A DNA stretch of 64,000 nt from Flavobacterium aquidurense (GCF_001404985.1 NZ_JRLF01000006.1:372001-436000), one strand, 5' to 3'. Shown: positions 35,901 to 45,324, counted from the stretch's first letter. The notes: generated by a model from the letters alone, not told the origin. Numbers and translations are program-made.

Positions 35901-38900
35901 TTCGAAACAAATTACCGTTGACGTAAAAGGAGAAATCCTGGATCTGAAAAATACGTTTAATACAATGGTAGAACAGCTGAACTCCTTTGCATCTGAGGTA
36001 ACCCGTGTGGCACGTGAGGTAGGTACAGAAGGAAAACTGGGCGGACAATCTCAGGTAAAAGGTGTTGCGGGAACCTGGAAAGATTTAACGGATTCGGTAA
36101 ACGTAATGGCCTCGAATTTAACGGGTCAGGTTCGTGGAATCGCAAAAGTAGTAACCTCTGTAGCAAAAGGAAACCTGAAACAAAAATTATCTATTGATGC
36201 CAAAGGCGAAGTTGCACAACTAACCGATACGATCAACGAAATGATCGATACGCTGGCCACATTCTCTGATCAGGTAACTACGGTGGCACGTGAGGTGGGC
36301 GCCGAAGGAAAACTGGGCGGACAGGCAAATGTACCGGGAGCTTCAGGAACCTGGAAAAACCTAACCGAAAACGTAAACCAGCTGGCGGCAAATCTTACCA
36401 CTCAGGTACGTGCGATTTCTGAGGTTGCATCTGCGGTAACACAGGGAGATTTAACCCGAACAATTGGTGTTGAAGCAAAAGGTGAAGTTGAAGCTCTTAA
36501 AGATACTATCAATCAGATGATTTATAATCTTAAGGCAACTACTTTACGTAATCAGGAACAAGACTGGCTGAAATCGAATTTAGCTAAATTTACCCAGATG
36601 CTTCAGGGACAAAAAGAGCTTAATGCTGTTACAAAAAAGATCTTGTCAGAACTTGCTGCCGTTGTTACTGCGCAACACGGGCTTTTCTATATATTGGAAG
36701 AAGGCGAACAATTTATGGATTCTAAACTGAATCTTATTGCTTCGTATGCTTACATCAAAAGAAAAAATTCCCCTACCTCCTACGCTATGGGCGAAGGACT
36801 TATTGGTCAGGTAGCAGTCGAAAAGGAACGAATTATTTTAAGTAATGTTCCAAAAGATTACATCAGGATCAATTCAGGATTAGGAGATGCAAAACCAAAA
36901 GATGTTATTATCCTGCCGGTTCTTTTTGAAGGACAGCTTAAAGCAGTTATTGAACTGGCTTCGCTTGATACCTTTAGCCAGACGCATTTAGATTTTCTTG
37001 AAGGACTAACAGAGAGTATCGGTATTGTATTGAATACGATTGAGTCAAATTCAAGAACCGAAGAATTATTAGTGCAATCCCAATCTTTGGCAAGCGAGCT
37101 GAAAAGTCAGCAGGAAGTACTGAAAAATACGAATGAGGAGCTGGAAGAAAAAGCTATTTTATTGGCGAATCAAAAAGAAGAAGTAGAACTTAAAAACCAG
37201 GAAGTTGAGGTGGCACGTAAAGCGCTGGAAGAAAAAGCAGATCAGCTTACGCTTACTTCAAAATATAAATCGGAGTTCCTTGCCAATATGTCGCATGAGT
37301 TAAGAACACCGCTAAACAGTTTACAGATTTTAGCTAATGAACTGATTGCGAACAGAGATGGGAATTTATCCGAAAAACAAATTCAGTTCGCGATCACGAT
37401 AAACTCTTGCGGAGATGACCTTATCCAGTTAATCAATGATATTCTGGATCTTTCTAAAATTGAGTCCGGATATATTTCTGTCGATTATAATCCGATTAGT
37501 TTTGCTGAAATCAGCCGATTTGTAGAATCTACCTTCAACCCTATTTCTCAGGCAAAACACCTTCATTTTGAAATCAATATGGATAGAAACCTGCCAGAGG
37601 TTATGGAAACCGATTCGCAAAGGCTAAATCAGATTCTGAAAAACCTTTTATCCAACTCTTTCAAGTTTACAGAAAAAGGAGAAGTTAAACTGAATATTTA
37701 CAAAGCCAATAATACCTGGAAAACCAAAAACATCAGTCTGGACAATGCAGAAGCAGTTGTAGCGTTTGAAATTTCGGATACAGGAATTGGAATTTCCAAA
37801 GAAAAACAAAACATTATTTTTGAAGCATTCCAACAAGCAGAAGGTTCTACCAGCCGTAAATATGGAGGAACAGGTCTTGGATTATCCATCAGCCGCGGTC
37901 TTTCGGATTTATTAGGAGGAAGCATCGAGCTGGAAAGCGATACCAATATAGGAAGTAAATTCACCCTATATCTTCCTTTAAAATTTGCTCATATTCCGGA
38001 ATTAGAAGATATTACAGTCAATGAAGAAACCAATGTAATCCATGCCGGAAAAAGCCGTTTAAAATCACTTCCTTCTGCGAGTTTCAATACATCAGATATC
38101 GATTTATATTTTGTAGATGAAGTTGGCGATGACCGAACTGATATTAAACCTGACGATAAAATTCTTTTAATTGCCGAAGATAATGTAACTTTTGCCAAAG
38201 TATTGCTTGAAAGAGCCCATCAGCATGGCATAAAAGCAATTGTAACGACTAAAGGAAATGATGTCATTGACTTTATCAATCAGTTTCAGCCACATGCCAT
38301 AACAATGGATCTTAACATGCCTGATACCAGCGGATGGAAAATTCTGGACCGATTAAAAACTGATTTTACCCTGCGCCACATTCCTGTTTATATAATTTCA
38401 GGAGAAGATGAAAGAAACAAAGGATTGAAACGCGGTGCCAGAAATTTCATGCTTAAACCTGTAAAAAATGAAGTCCTGACTTCGCTGTTTAATGACATTC
38501 ATAATTTTAAAAACAAGAAAGAAAAAAATCTTCTGATTGTTGATGATAATGAAAGTGAACTACAACGTATTGTAGAGTCTGTTTCAGGTAATGATATTTC
38601 GATTTTTACAGCCCTGACAGCAAAAGATGCGGTGGTATTAATTGCTGAAAAATCGTTTGATTGTATTATTTTAGATCTGGCATTGCCTGATGCTGACGGA
38701 CTTGATCTTATTAGCGATCTGGAAAATAATATTGCAGGACAGGAAACCGCTATCATTATACATTCTGCGGGAGATGTAAATAAAAAACAGCGCAGTAAAT
38801 TAAGCAGGTTTGCACACAATATTATTACGAAAAGCGCAGTTTCTATTGACGAATTAGTAGACCAGACGGCGCTGTTTATGCATCGTGTACATAAGGATCT

Positions 38901-39324
38901 TCCTGAAAGTATGCGAGAAAGAATTGAAAAGTATTACCTGAAAGAAGATGTGCTGATCAACAAAAAAGTATTGCTGGTGGATGATGATGTTCGAAATTTA
39001 TTTGCTTTAACCACAGCACTTGAACGTTTTGGACTGGATGTAATAAGCGCCGAATCCGGACATGAAGCTATTGATATTCTAAATCAGAACCTGAAAATTG
39101 ATATTGTCTTGATGGATATCATGATGCCGGAACTCGATGGTTATGAAACAATGAAAATAATTAGAAAAAATATAAAACATAAGGATTTAACGATAATAGC
39201 TGTGACCGCCAAGGCTATGAAAGGAGACCGACAACGCTGCATTGAGTCAGGCGCATCAGATTATATTACCAAGCCTGTAAATGTTGAACAATTATCCTCT
39301 TTGATGAGAGTATGGTTAAAATAA
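32947..39324 (+). CDS. Giant soluble poly-HAMP hybrid histidine kinase
   Basis: The 2125-residue protein has no signal peptide or membrane helix. Residues 189-1200 are eleven tandem 92-residue HAMP-type repeats ([18 protein letters not shown] start, [49 protein letters not shown]), preceded by a divergent twelfth. A GAF domain (about 1200-1372), coiled coil (about 1374-1440), HisKA with His1450 ([12 protein letters not shown]) and HATPase (about 1550-1680) follow. Three receiver domains carry Asp1788, Asp1910 and Asp2057. The layout matches group III (Nik1-like) osmosensing hybrid kinases, but with about twice the usual repeats. No Hpt domain is encoded nearby. Confidence 0.95.
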   Translation: MKKIKHIDKTPDDKLLIALPVITNENTAGSKSKKKNPDEESILSDAEFLKILLKVKNGNFSQRFPTDQNGIKRSICDTLNEIIDLNERMVFEFQKVGKSIGKQGKLTNRVVLDGARGSWSSCVDSVNTLISDLVHPTIEIAHVITSVAKGNLSQEMPLSIEGNPLQGEFLRIAKEVNGMVKQLNLFSMEVTRVAREVGTEGKLGGQAKVRGVGGVWKDLTDSVNKMASNLTGQVRNIADVTTAVAKGDLSKKITVDVKGEILELKNTINTMVDQLNSFSSEVTRVAREVGTEGKLGGQAQVKGVGGTWKDLTDSVNQMASNLTGQVRNIADVTTAVAKGDLSKKITVDVKGEILELKDTINTMVDQLNSFSSEVTRVSREVGSEGKLGGQAKVRGVGGVWKDLTDSVNQMASNLTGQVRNIAEVTTAVAKGDLSKKITVNVEGEILELKNTINTMVDQLNSFGSEVTRVAREVGSEGKLGGQAKVKGVGGTWKDLTDSVNQMASNLTGQVRNIAEVTTAVANGDLSKKITAVAEGEILELKKTINTMVDQLNSFSSEVTRVALEVGTEGKLGGQAKVKGVGGTWKDLTDSVNQMASNLTGQVRNIAEVTTAVAKGDLSRQITVDTKGEILELKNTINTMVGQLNSFASEVTRVAREVGTEGKLGGQAQVEGVGGTWKDLTDSVNQMASNLTGQVRNIAEVTTAVAKGDLSLQITVDVKGEILELKNTINTMVDQLRGFASEVTRVSREVGTEGKLGGQANVPGVAGTWKDLTDSVNQMAGNLTAQVRNIADVAIAVANGDMSRKITVDVRGEILQLKETLNTMVDQLREFASEVTRVAREVGTEGKLGGQANVPGVAGTWKDLTDSVNQMAGNLTTQVRNIAEVTIAVANGDMSKKITADVRGEILQLKETVNTMVDQLRAFASEVTRVAREVGTDGKLGGQAFVPGVAGTWKDLTDSVNQMASNLTGQVRNIADVTKAVANGDLSKQITVDVKGEILDLKNTFNTMVEQLNSFASEVTRVAREVGTEGKLGGQSQVKGVAGTWKDLTDSVNVMASNLTGQVRGIAKVVTSVAKGNLKQKLSIDAKGEVAQLTDTINEMIDTLATFSDQVTTVAREVGAEGKLGGQANVPGASGTWKNLTENVNQLAANLTTQVRAISEVASAVTQGDLTRTIGVEAKGEVEALKDTINQMIYNLKATTLRNQEQDWLKSNLAKFTQMLQGQKELNAVTKKILSELAAVVTAQHGLFYILEEGEQFMDSKLNLIASYAYIKRKNSPTSYAMGEGLIGQVAVEKERIILSNVPKDYIRINSGLGDAKPKDVIILPVLFEGQLKAVIELASLDTFSQTHLDFLEGLTESIGIVLNTIESNSRTEELLVQSQSLASELKSQQEVLKNTNEELEEKAILLANQKEEVELKNQEVEVARKALEEKADQLTLTSKYKSEFLANMSHELRTPLNSLQILANELIANRDGNLSEKQIQFAITINSCGDDLIQLINDILDLSKIESGYISVDYNPISFAEISRFVESTFNPISQAKHLHFEINMDRNLPEVMETDSQRLNQILKNLLSNSFKFTEKGEVKLNIYKANNTWKTKNISLDNAEAVVAFEISDTGIGISKEKQNIIFEAFQQAEGSTSRKYGGTGLGLSISRGLSDLLGGSIELESDTNIGSKFTLYLPLKFAHIPELEDITVNEETNVIHAGKSRLKSLPSASFNTSDIDLYFVDEVGDDRTDIKPDDKILLIAEDNVTFAKVLLERAHQHGIKAIVTTKGNDVIDFINQFQPHAITMDLNMPDTSGWKILDRLKTDFTLRHIPVYIISGEDERNKGLKRGARNFMLKPVKNEVLTSLFNDIHNFKNKKEKNLLIVDDNESELQRIVESVSGNDISIFTALTAKDAVVLIAEKSFDCIILDLALPDADGLDLISDLENNIAGQETAIIIHSAGDVNKKQRSKLSRFAHNIITKSAVSIDELVDQTALFMHRVHKDLPESMRERIEKYYLKEDVLINKKVLLVDDDVRNLFALTTALERFGLDVISAESGHEAIDILNQNLKIDIVLMDIMMPELDGYETMKIIRKNIKHKDLTIIAVTAKAMKGDRQRCIESGASDYITKPVNVEQLSSLMRVWLK
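33511..36546 (+). repeat. Eleven tandem 276-bp coding repeats (HAMP units)
   Basis: Units start at 33511, 33787, 34063, 34339, 34615, 34891, 35167, 35443, 35719, 35995 and 36271, exactly 276 bp apart with no insertion or deletion. Neighbouring units are very similar in DNA, most strikingly in the [10 protein letters not shown] and WKDLTDSV segments. Units 7-9 (ANVPGVAG or AFVPGVAG) form a sub-group, which suggests duplication in blocks. The region should be prone to recombination. Confidence 0.95.
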
Positions 39325-39345
39325 TTATTTTTAATACTAAGCCCC

Positions 39346-40569
39346 ATGGAAGAACACGCTGTTAAAATACTAATCGTTGATGACAAAAAAGAAAACCTAC
39401 TTTCTTTACAAGTTATCCTTGCTGATAAAGGCTATGAATTTGTTGAGGCAACATCCGGTAAAGATGCCTTACGAATTTTACTTAAAAATCAGGATTTTGC
39501 TATCATTTTGATGGATGTACAAATGCCTCTTATGGATGGATTTGAAACGGCAGAACTCATTCGCCAGAGCGATAAGCTAAAAGATGTACCCATTATTTTT
39601 TTGACAGCCAATATGAATACTACAGATTACATCTTTAAAGGCTATCAGTCCGGTGCTGTAGATTATATGATTAAACCGTTGTCACGTGAAATACTTCAGG
39701 CAAAAGTAGCCGTGTTTACGGAGCTGTATAAAAAAAACAGGGAATTGCGATTCAAGGAAGAAGAAACAAGAACGCTAAATTCTAAGATTACAAAGGCTAA
39801 TGAAGAATTGGCAGCACAATATCAGGCAATTGAAAAATATGCCACAGAGCTTAAAAAGAAAAACATTGAACTCGATGCTTTTACTCATATTTCAAGTCAC
39901 GATCTTCAGGAACCTTTGCGAAAAATACAAACCTTTACTAATATTATACTCGCAAATGAATATCCAAACCTGAGTGCTGAGGGCAAGAGCAAATTTGAAA
40001 GGATATTATATTCTACCAATCGAATGCGGGATTTAATCAACGATTTGCTGGTTTTTTCACGTACGAATATTGCTGATCGGGTTTTTGAAATTACAGATTT
40101 AAATAAATTAGTCGAAGACCTGAAAGAAACCATGCAGGAGAATATCTCAGAAAAAGGAGCCGCGATTATTACAGATCTTCATGGATCTGCTAAAATTATT
40201 CCGTTCTTGTTTGTGCAGCTTCTGGAGAATTTACTCAATAATGCACTCAAGTTCTCCCAAAAGGAAATTCCGATTGAAATTCAAATTAAAAGCTGCATTA
40301 AAAAAGGCGAAGAACTTCAACATGGCGAGTTGGCCTTATCTGAAAACTATTGCCATATCGTTTTTCAGGATAACGGAATAGGGTTTGAACCGGAACATAG
40401 TGAGAAAATTTTTGGTGTTTTTCAAAGACTTCATAGCAGAGATGTCTATGATGGAACAGGAATTGGCCTGGCGATTGTAAAGAAAATTGTCGAAAATCAC
40501 AATGGCATAATTACAGCAACAGCATTCCCTATGAAAGGCGCTACATTTAATATCTATTTGCCGCAATAA
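39346..40569 (+). CDS. Receiver-histidine kinase hybrid (REC-HisKA-HATPase)
   Basis: The 407-residue soluble protein has an N-terminal receiver (residues 5-125; Asp57 in IILMDVQMP, Lys110 in YMIKPLS), a coiled coil (130-175), HisKA with His185 in HISSHDLQEPLRK, and a HATPase domain (NLLNNALKFS, DNGIGFEP, DGTGIGLAIVKKI). Receiver-first kinases receive phosphate from another kinase and pass the signal on. It follows the giant hybrid kinase by 21 bases and ends the operon with a bidirectional terminator. The SHDLQEP class is also shared with the CHASE3 kinase, suggesting that all five proteins form one network. Confidence 0.92.
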   Translation: MEEHAVKILIVDDKKENLLSLQVILADKGYEFVEATSGKDALRILLKNQDFAIILMDVQMPLMDGFETAELIRQSDKLKDVPIIFLTANMNTTDYIFKGYQSGAVDYMIKPLSREILQAKVAVFTELYKKNRELRFKEEETRTLNSKITKANEELAAQYQAIEKYATELKKKNIELDAFTHISSHDLQEPLRKIQTFTNIILANEYPNLSAEGKSKFERILYSTNRMRDLINDLLVFSRTNIADRVFEITDLNKLVEDLKETMQENISEKGAAIITDLHGSAKIIPFLFVQLLENLLNNALKFSQKEIPIEIQIKSCIKKGEELQHGELALSENYCHIVFQDNGIGFEPEHSEKIFGVFQRLHSRDVYDGTGIGLAIVKKIVENHNGIITATAFPMKGATFNIYLPQ

Positions 40570-40588
40570 TCAGTAAACAATAAAAATT

Positions 40589-40615
40589 AAGGGACAGAAA
40601 AACTGTCCCTTTTTA
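40589..40615. terminator. Bidirectional intrinsic terminator
   Basis: A 9-bp stem (AAGGGACAG / CTGTCCCTT) with a 5-base loop is followed by T-rich sequence on both strands. It lies between the convergent REC-kinase gene and the sensor kinase gene ending at 40679. Confidence 0.8.
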
Positions 40616-40678
40616 TATGAAGTAAAATGTTGCAATTCTTCCTTTCGAATATTAAAATTATCTCAAAAAACATCAGAT

Positions 40679-42052
40679 TTACAAGCCCTTCCTTACTGGC
40701 AGCGTAACTGTAAACATTGTTCCTTTTGCAACAATTGATTGAACATCTATCGAGCCGCTATGTAAACTAACAATCTGTTTTACAACTGATAAACCAACAC
40801 CATATCCTATTTCGTGATTTTTATTTTTTCCTCTGTAAAACAAATTATAGATTTTTCCGAGATCTTCCTCAGGAATACCAATTCCGTTATCAGAGAACGT
40901 CAGTATAATACTTTCAGCAGAAGCATTTATGTCTACATGACAAGAATGATCTGTTGAATATTTGCAGGCATTTTCCATAATATTAGAAAAAGCAATTTGC
41001 AGCAGATAAGGATTTCCGTTATAATTATAGAAATTTGCATCGCTGTCTTCTAAGTTGGTGTAGCTTATACCTATTTTATATTTTACCTCTTTTTTATTTA
41101 ACAAATTTAGTTTGGCGTCAACAAGAACTTCATCGATTCTAATCTCAGACATTTTTATTTGTGATATGTCATAATTAGCACGGGCAAAGTCAAGAAGTGC
41201 AGTCGAAAGCTGAGAAACATGATTTGCTTCTTCCAGAGCATTATCTAATGACACTTTATAATCATCAATAGTTTGATTTAGTTCTTTGCCTAATTCAATT
41301 TCCGCAATTAAAATCGAAAGCGGTGTACGAAACTCATGCGAGATCGTCGTTACAAAATTGCGATGGTTATTGAAGGATTTCTCTAACCGGTTAAAAGTAT
41401 CGTTAAAAGTCTCTGTAAGCTCATAAAGTTCATCTTTTGCTTTCGGGACTATTATGCGCCTATTAAGATTGTGTTCTGATATATCCCTGATTTGAAAAAT
41501 AATATCCTTTAATGGTTTTAAGGTATAATAGGAAAATCCAAAACCAATAATAAAGATCAATACTATAGAAATAAAATACACATAAACTACATTCTCTTTA
41601 AAGGCATTAATATGATTTAGCCCGGTTATATCTATTGCCCTTCCTACTATATAAAATTCTTTATTATGGTCTGTATATAAAATACCGCGATATTGGTATT
41701 TATCATCTGACCAGTTTAGGTATTTATTCTTTTTTATGGACTGTAATATTTTTTTATTGCCAAGCGGTGGTATATTATCAGAAAAATAAAGATTAAAATT
41801 ACTGTCATAAACACTTATATCTGCTTCGTTAAGTACTTTTTTGTTTTTTGTGTGAAGAAATTTTATAAGATTTTTATTGATCTGTGCATCAAATATAAAC
41901 TCGGCACGCCAGGTTATTTTATAATCCAGACGATCAAAAAATTCATCTTTTCTATTTTTTTCTGACACAAAATATACGCTGTAGGCAAAAACAAAAAGAA
42001 TAAAAGCAGTTAAAATGGCATAAGTAAGGGCTGTTCTGGTTACTAATTTCAT
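40679..42052 (-). CDS. Sensor histidine kinase of an OmpR-type two-component pair
   Basis: The 457-residue kinase has two membrane helices (about residues 8-29 and 155-177) bracketing a periplasmic sensor of about 125 residues. A HAMP domain (about 178-230), HisKA with His239 (TTISHEFRTPLSIL) and a HATPase domain (NIMENACKYS, DNGIGIPEED, GYGVGLSVVKQI) follow. It is of the CusS/ArlS-like class that phosphorylates OmpR-type regulators. Its ATG overlaps the regulator stop by four bases (42049-42052). The stimulus may relate to the substrate of the divergent porin operon. Confidence 0.93.
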   Translation of the reverse strand: MKLVTRTALTYAILTAFILFVFAYSVYFVSEKNRKDEFFDRLDYKITWRAEFIFDAQINKNLIKFLHTKNKKVLNEADISVYDSNFNLYFSDNIPPLGNKKILQSIKKNKYLNWSDDKYQYRGILYTDHNKEFYIVGRAIDITGLNHINAFKENVVYVYFISIVLIFIIGFGFSYYTLKPLKDIIFQIRDISEHNLNRRIIVPKAKDELYELTETFNDTFNRLEKSFNNHRNFVTTISHEFRTPLSILIAEIELGKELNQTIDDYKVSLDNALEEANHVSQLSTALLDFARANYDISQIKMSEIRIDEVLVDAKLNLLNKKEVKYKIGISYTNLEDSDANFYNYNGNPYLLQIAFSNIMENACKYSTDHSCHVDINASAESIILTFSDNGIGIPEEDLGKIYNLFYRGKNKNHEIGYGVGLSVVKQIVSLHSGSIDVQSIVAKGTMFTVTLPVRKGL

Positions 42053-42738
42053 ATTTTATTGCTTAAAATAAATCCCATTCCCACTTTTGTATGAATTAGT
42101 TTCTGCTCAAAACCTTTGTCTATCTTTTTTCTCAGATATGCGATATATACATCAATATAATTGGTTCCTGTATCAAAATTATTTCCCCAAACATTATCAG
42201 CTATTTCGTCACGGGTAAGAAGCCTTTCCGGGTTTAGCATCATAAAATGCAGCAGGTTAAATTCTTTTGGAGTCAGGTTAATCGTCACGCCTTCTCTATA
42301 GATAACTTTGGTACGTTTATCCATAACAAGATCATTATATATAAGTTGAGAACTCTCTTCTAAAGTATTAGTTGTATCATTTTTGCGCTGCAGCAAAGCC
42401 TTAACTCTTGCGTAAAGTTCCCTTATTTCAAAAGGTTTTACAAGATAATCATCTGCACCGGCATCAAATCCTTCAATCTTTTCGTCGATGGTTCCCAGTG
42501 CCGTCAGCATAATGATTGGGATTTTTTTTCCCGAATGGCGGATTTTTTTACAGAATGTAATTCCATCCATTCCTCCCAGCATAATATCAGTGATAATCAA
42601 TTCAAAATCAATTTTGTCTAAAAGTATCAGTCCTTCCTCAGCTTCTTCAGCAATATAAACCTGATAACCCTGACTTTCCAGTCCTCGTTTAAGCAGCGCA
42701 GAAACCCGGCTGTTATCTTCTACTATCAATATCTTCAT
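42049..42738 (-). CDS. OmpR/PhoB-family response regulator
   Basis: The 229-residue protein has a receiver (residues 1-115; Asp51 in LIITDIMLGG, Lys in YLVKPFEIRE). A winged-helix trans_reg_C domain follows (about 130-227: VTINLTPKEFNLLHFMMLNPERLLTRDEIADNVWG, TNYIDVYIAYLRKKID, HTKVGMGFIL). It is complete and coupled to the sensor kinase. Members bind tandem direct repeats spaced 10-11 bp; exactly such an array lies 139 bp upstream of this gene, in front of the divergent porin. It probably activates the porin operon and may act on its own promoter. Confidence 0.94.
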   Translation of the reverse strand: MKILIVEDNSRVSALLKRGLESQGYQVYIAEEAEEGLILLDKIDFELIITDIMLGGMDGITFCKKIRHSGKKIPIIMLTALGTIDEKIEGFDAGADDYLVKPFEIRELYARVKALLQRKNDTTNTLEESSQLIYNDLVMDKRTKVIYREGVTINLTPKEFNLLHFMMLNPERLLTRDEIADNVWGNNFDTGTNYIDVYIAYLRKKIDKGFEQKLIHTKVGMGFILSNKI

Positions 42739-42876
42739 TTATATGTGTTGCTTTTAAAATCGGAATCAAATTTACGATAATATTTTCTTTAACAAAAAGG
42801 CTACTGTTTACACACTCCTTTTCCCAGGACTTAAAAATTACTGATTATCAAATATTTAGAACTGAAACAATCTATT

Positions 42877-42917
42877 TTCTAATAACATTCTATAGCCTTT
42901 CTAATAGTTTTCTAATA
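42877..42917. promoter_or_regulatory. Tandem response-regulator binding repeats
   Basis: TTTCTAATA occurs at 42877-42885, 42898-42906 and 42909-42917, with a degenerate copy ATTCTATAG at 42887-42895. The spacing is 10, 11 and 11 bp, one helical turn each, as expected for head-to-tail OmpR/PhoB-type dimers. The array ends 21 bp before the -7 element at 42939, where a -33 element would otherwise be, a class II activator geometry. Confidence 0.7.
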
Positions 42918-42938
42918 CCCCAAAGACGATGCTGAATC

Positions 42939-42946
42939 TACCTTTG
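42939..42946 (+). promoter_or_regulatory. -7 promoter element of the porin operon
   Basis: TACCTTTG is a full match to TAnnTTTG. No TTG/TTTG is present at the -33 spacing; the regulator repeats occupy that position. Transcription would start near 42953. The leader then contains a perfect 14-bp palindrome GTAGTGATCACTAC at 42962-42975, which could be a further operator. Confidence 0.65.
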
Positions 42947-43002
42947 TAGTGTCAAAAACAAGTAGTGATCACTACCAAACAGAATATAAATTTTAACTAA
43001 AA

Positions 43003-44331
43003 ATGAAAACAGGTTATTTAAAAATTGGAATATGTTTTTCTCTGCTTACAGGGTTATTTAATACTATAAATGCACAAAAGAAGAACGATTTTGGAAACCC
43101 AACACTTACACATTATCTAAACGATGAAAAAACACGTTCGATCTCTTTTAGCGGTTATACCGAGATATGGGCACGTTATGTGGAACTTAATCCGGGAAGT
43201 CTTGTAAATGGCGAACAAGTAAACAGTATATCTGATTTATCATTGCGCAGGGTAAGGGTAAAAATGGCGTACCAGCCTACTGAGAAATTTACTTTTATAT
43301 TACAGGGAGGTTTAACTAATGTAAATGTAGCCACTAAAACATCACCAACATTTGAACTTCTGGATGCTTATGCTGAATACAAATTCAATGATGTTATTGC
43401 TGCCGGTGCAGGTCGATCTACCTGGAAAGGATTATCACGATTTACAACAGGGCCATTGAACACTTTATTATACGATTTTCCCTCTTATGCTACCGGAAAC
43501 GCAGGTATATCTGATGAAACCGTGAGAGAGTTTAGCGTATATGCAAAAGGACAAATAGGCAAATTTGATTACCGTTTGGTCATTGCAGATCCGTACACAA
43601 ATGTAAGCTCAGATCCGCAATATAACACGGCTACTTTCAGTAAAACGCATCCTAATAAAGATTATTCAGGATATTTTAAATATGAATTTTTTGATACAGA
43701 AAATAATTCTACCCCTTTTCATTCCGGAACCTATAACGGAAAAAAGAAAGTGCTTGCATTAGGCGCCGGATTCGAATACATACACAATGAGCTGTGGCAT
43801 CTGGATGAAATGAAAAACACCATAAATGATGATGAAAAAAGTTTTGCTGTTGATCTTTTCTACGATACCCCCATAAACAAAGAACGCGGTACCTCTTTTA
43901 GTGCGTATGCCATGGCAATGAATAATAATTATGGGCCTAATTATACCCGTTATTCTGGTGTAAGCAATCCTGCAAGCGGTGTAAATGCAGCCGAGAGCAG
44001 TCTTAACGGTGCCGGTAATGCATCTCCGGTGATAGGGACTGGTAATACTTATTATGTACAAATTGGGGGTACACTACCCTACTTTAACAAAGATAAAAAC
44101 AATTTGCAGCTGCAACCTGCGGGAAGCATAATGCTTTCAGATCTTGACGGACTTCATGATAAAGCACTGACTTATGATGCAGGTGTGTCATTACTTATGA
44201 ATGGTATGTCGTCAAGGCTGACTTTTGATGCTCAAAATCGTCCAATTTATGCATTAAACGATGCCAGTCAAGCTACAGTATCAGACAGAAAATGGCAGTT
44301 TGTTTTGAAATACAGAATAGACTTTAATTAA
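43003..44331 (+). CDS. Outer-membrane porin-like protein
   Basis: The 442-residue protein has a signal peptide (cleaved near residue 24, after INA) and a beta-barrel pattern of alternating strands with aromatic girdles: ISFSGYTEIWARYVEL, LSLRRVRVKMAYQPTEKFTFILQGG, FELLDAYAEYKFND. It ends WQFVLKYRIDFN. It resembles the OprO/OprP (phosphate-selective porin) superfamily in Bacteroidota; the true substrate is not known. It is the first gene of a three-gene operon with a Dabb protein and a cupin, and is likely switched on by the divergent two-component regulator through the repeats at 42877-42917. Confidence 0.8.
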   Translation: MKTGYLKIGICFSLLTGLFNTINAQKKNDFGNPTLTHYLNDEKTRSISFSGYTEIWARYVELNPGSLVNGEQVNSISDLSLRRVRVKMAYQPTEKFTFILQGGLTNVNVATKTSPTFELLDAYAEYKFNDVIAAGAGRSTWKGLSRFTTGPLNTLLYDFPSYATGNAGISDETVREFSVYAKGQIGKFDYRLVIADPYTNVSSDPQYNTATFSKTHPNKDYSGYFKYEFFDTENNSTPFHSGTYNGKKKVLALGAGFEYIHNELWHLDEMKNTINDDEKSFAVDLFYDTPINKERGTSFSAYAMAMNNNYGPNYTRYSGVSNPASGVNAAESSLNGAGNASPVIGTGNTYYVQIGGTLPYFNKDKNNLQLQPAGSIMLSDLDGLHDKALTYDAGVSLLMNGMSSRLTFDAQNRPIYALNDASQATVSDRKWQFVLKYRIDFN

Positions 44332-44342
44332 AACTAACGATT

Positions 44343-44762
44343 ATGAAACGAAGAAATTTTATTATTACATCAGCAAGTGCCGGAGCGCTTTCGCTTATTG
44401 GAGGAAAAGTATTGGCTAATAACAGCGACATAACAGTACCTCAACCTAAGACAATCTATTTTCATTATTTGTTGTTTTGGCTTAAACCAGAACTTACCTC
44501 CACTCAGGTTAAAGAGTTTCAAAACTTTTTTGAAGGGCTTAAAAAATTGCCATATGTAAAAAATGTACGTTATGGCGGGCCCGCAAATTCAACTCCGAGA
44601 CCTGTAATGGACAATTCTTTTACTTATAATGCGTCAATGGAGTTTGATTCTCTTGAAGATTTAGAAACTTATGGTAAGCTTGACGGACATCTCGCGTTGG
44701 TCGCAAAATACAAACCATTTTTTAATAAAATGATGGTTCACGATTCTGTTTACATTCAATAA
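44343..44762 (+). CDS. Exported Dabb-domain (stress-responsive A/B barrel) protein
   Basis: The 139-residue protein starts with a twin-arginine-like signal (MKRRNFIITSASAGALSLIGG). A Dabb ferredoxin-like barrel follows: IYFHYLLFWLKPELTSTQVKEFQNFFEGLKKLPYVKNVRYGGPA, then ASMEFDSLEDLETYGKLDGHLALVAKYKPF. The conserved His near the first strand and in LDGHLALV fit the family. Dabb proteins include aromatic cyclases and unknown exported proteins. Tat export implies a folded or cofactor-bound protein in the periplasm. It lies 11 bases after the porin gene. Confidence 0.8.
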   Translation: MKRRNFIITSASAGALSLIGGKVLANNSDITVPQPKTIYFHYLLFWLKPELTSTQVKEFQNFFEGLKKLPYVKNVRYGGPANSTPRPVMDNSFTYNASMEFDSLEDLETYGKLDGHLALVAKYKPFFNKMMVHDSVYIQ

Positions 44763-44790
44763 AAATTATTACTTTTAAATTACTATCAAA

Positions 44791-45264
44791 ATGAAAAATT
44801 TATTAAAAGGATTTATCCTATCTGTAGTCCTTATGACAGCAAACAGCAATACTGCTCAAAATCACAAAAATGTATCAGTGAAACCATTGGAAGAAGCTGC
44901 TGAGATTCCTGCTTACCGCCTTATTAATAATCCTGATGGCACGAGTTCATTCGAGAAAGGTTCTATCCCGTCTTTAAAGCACATGAATACTGCTTCGTTC
45001 TGGTACAGCAATAAAACAGAAGAATGGGAAAAAAATGCACATCCTGCACCCAGAAAGCAATATGTAATTACGGTAAAAGGCAAAATTAGATTTAAAGTAT
45101 CTGATGGCAGTACTTTTATAATAGAACCGGGTGTTATTTTACTTGCAGAAGATCTAAAAGGTAAAGGTCACAGCTGGGATATGGTTGATACAGATGTTTG
45201 GGAACGTTTATATATTCCTATTACAGATAATTCAGACGATCTTTTTGAGCCTGAATCAAAATAG
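44791..45264 (+). CDS. Exported cupin-domain protein
   Basis: The 157-residue protein has a signal peptide (about residues 1-22) and one cupin barrel: RKQYVITVKGKIRFKVSDGSTFIIEPGVILLAEDLKGKGHSWDMV. Usual cupin metal ligands are only partly visible (a His in GKGHSWD), so catalysis is uncertain and ligand binding is possible. It follows the Dabb gene by 28 bases and ends the operon with a strong terminator. The trio of porin, Tat-exported Dabb and cupin suggests uptake and first handling of a small molecule in the periplasm, which is inference. Confidence 0.78.
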   Translation: MKNLLKGFILSVVLMTANSNTAQNHKNVSVKPLEEAAEIPAYRLINNPDGTSSFEKGSIPSLKHMNTASFWYSNKTEEWEKNAHPAPRKQYVITVKGKIRFKVSDGSTFIIEPGVILLAEDLKGKGHSWDMVDTDVWERLYIPITDNSDDLFEPESK

Positions 45265-45293
45265 TTTTAAATGTCTTGTAGATTCACTAAACT

Positions 45294-45324
45294 AAAATCC
45301 CCTTATAATAAAGGGGATTTTTTT
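45294..45324. terminator. Intrinsic terminator between cupin and OmpA-like genes
   Basis: A perfect 11-bp stem (AAAATCCCCTT / AAGGGGATTTT) with a 6-base loop and a run of seven T's follows the cupin gene. It may also serve the convergent gene ending at 45384. Confidence 0.85.

Noticed and set aside
33749-36166. Many reverse-strand open frames across the HAMP repeats
   Set aside because: They recur once per 276-bp unit in the same antisense frame and encode low-complexity Pro/Leu/Arg-rich peptides, so they are shadows of the repeated forward gene.
33511-36546. Regularly spaced repeats that could suggest a CRISPR or satellite array
   Set aside because: The period is 276 bp, the repeats are in frame throughout one long coding region and encode HAMP-type units; there are no short repeats with unique spacers.
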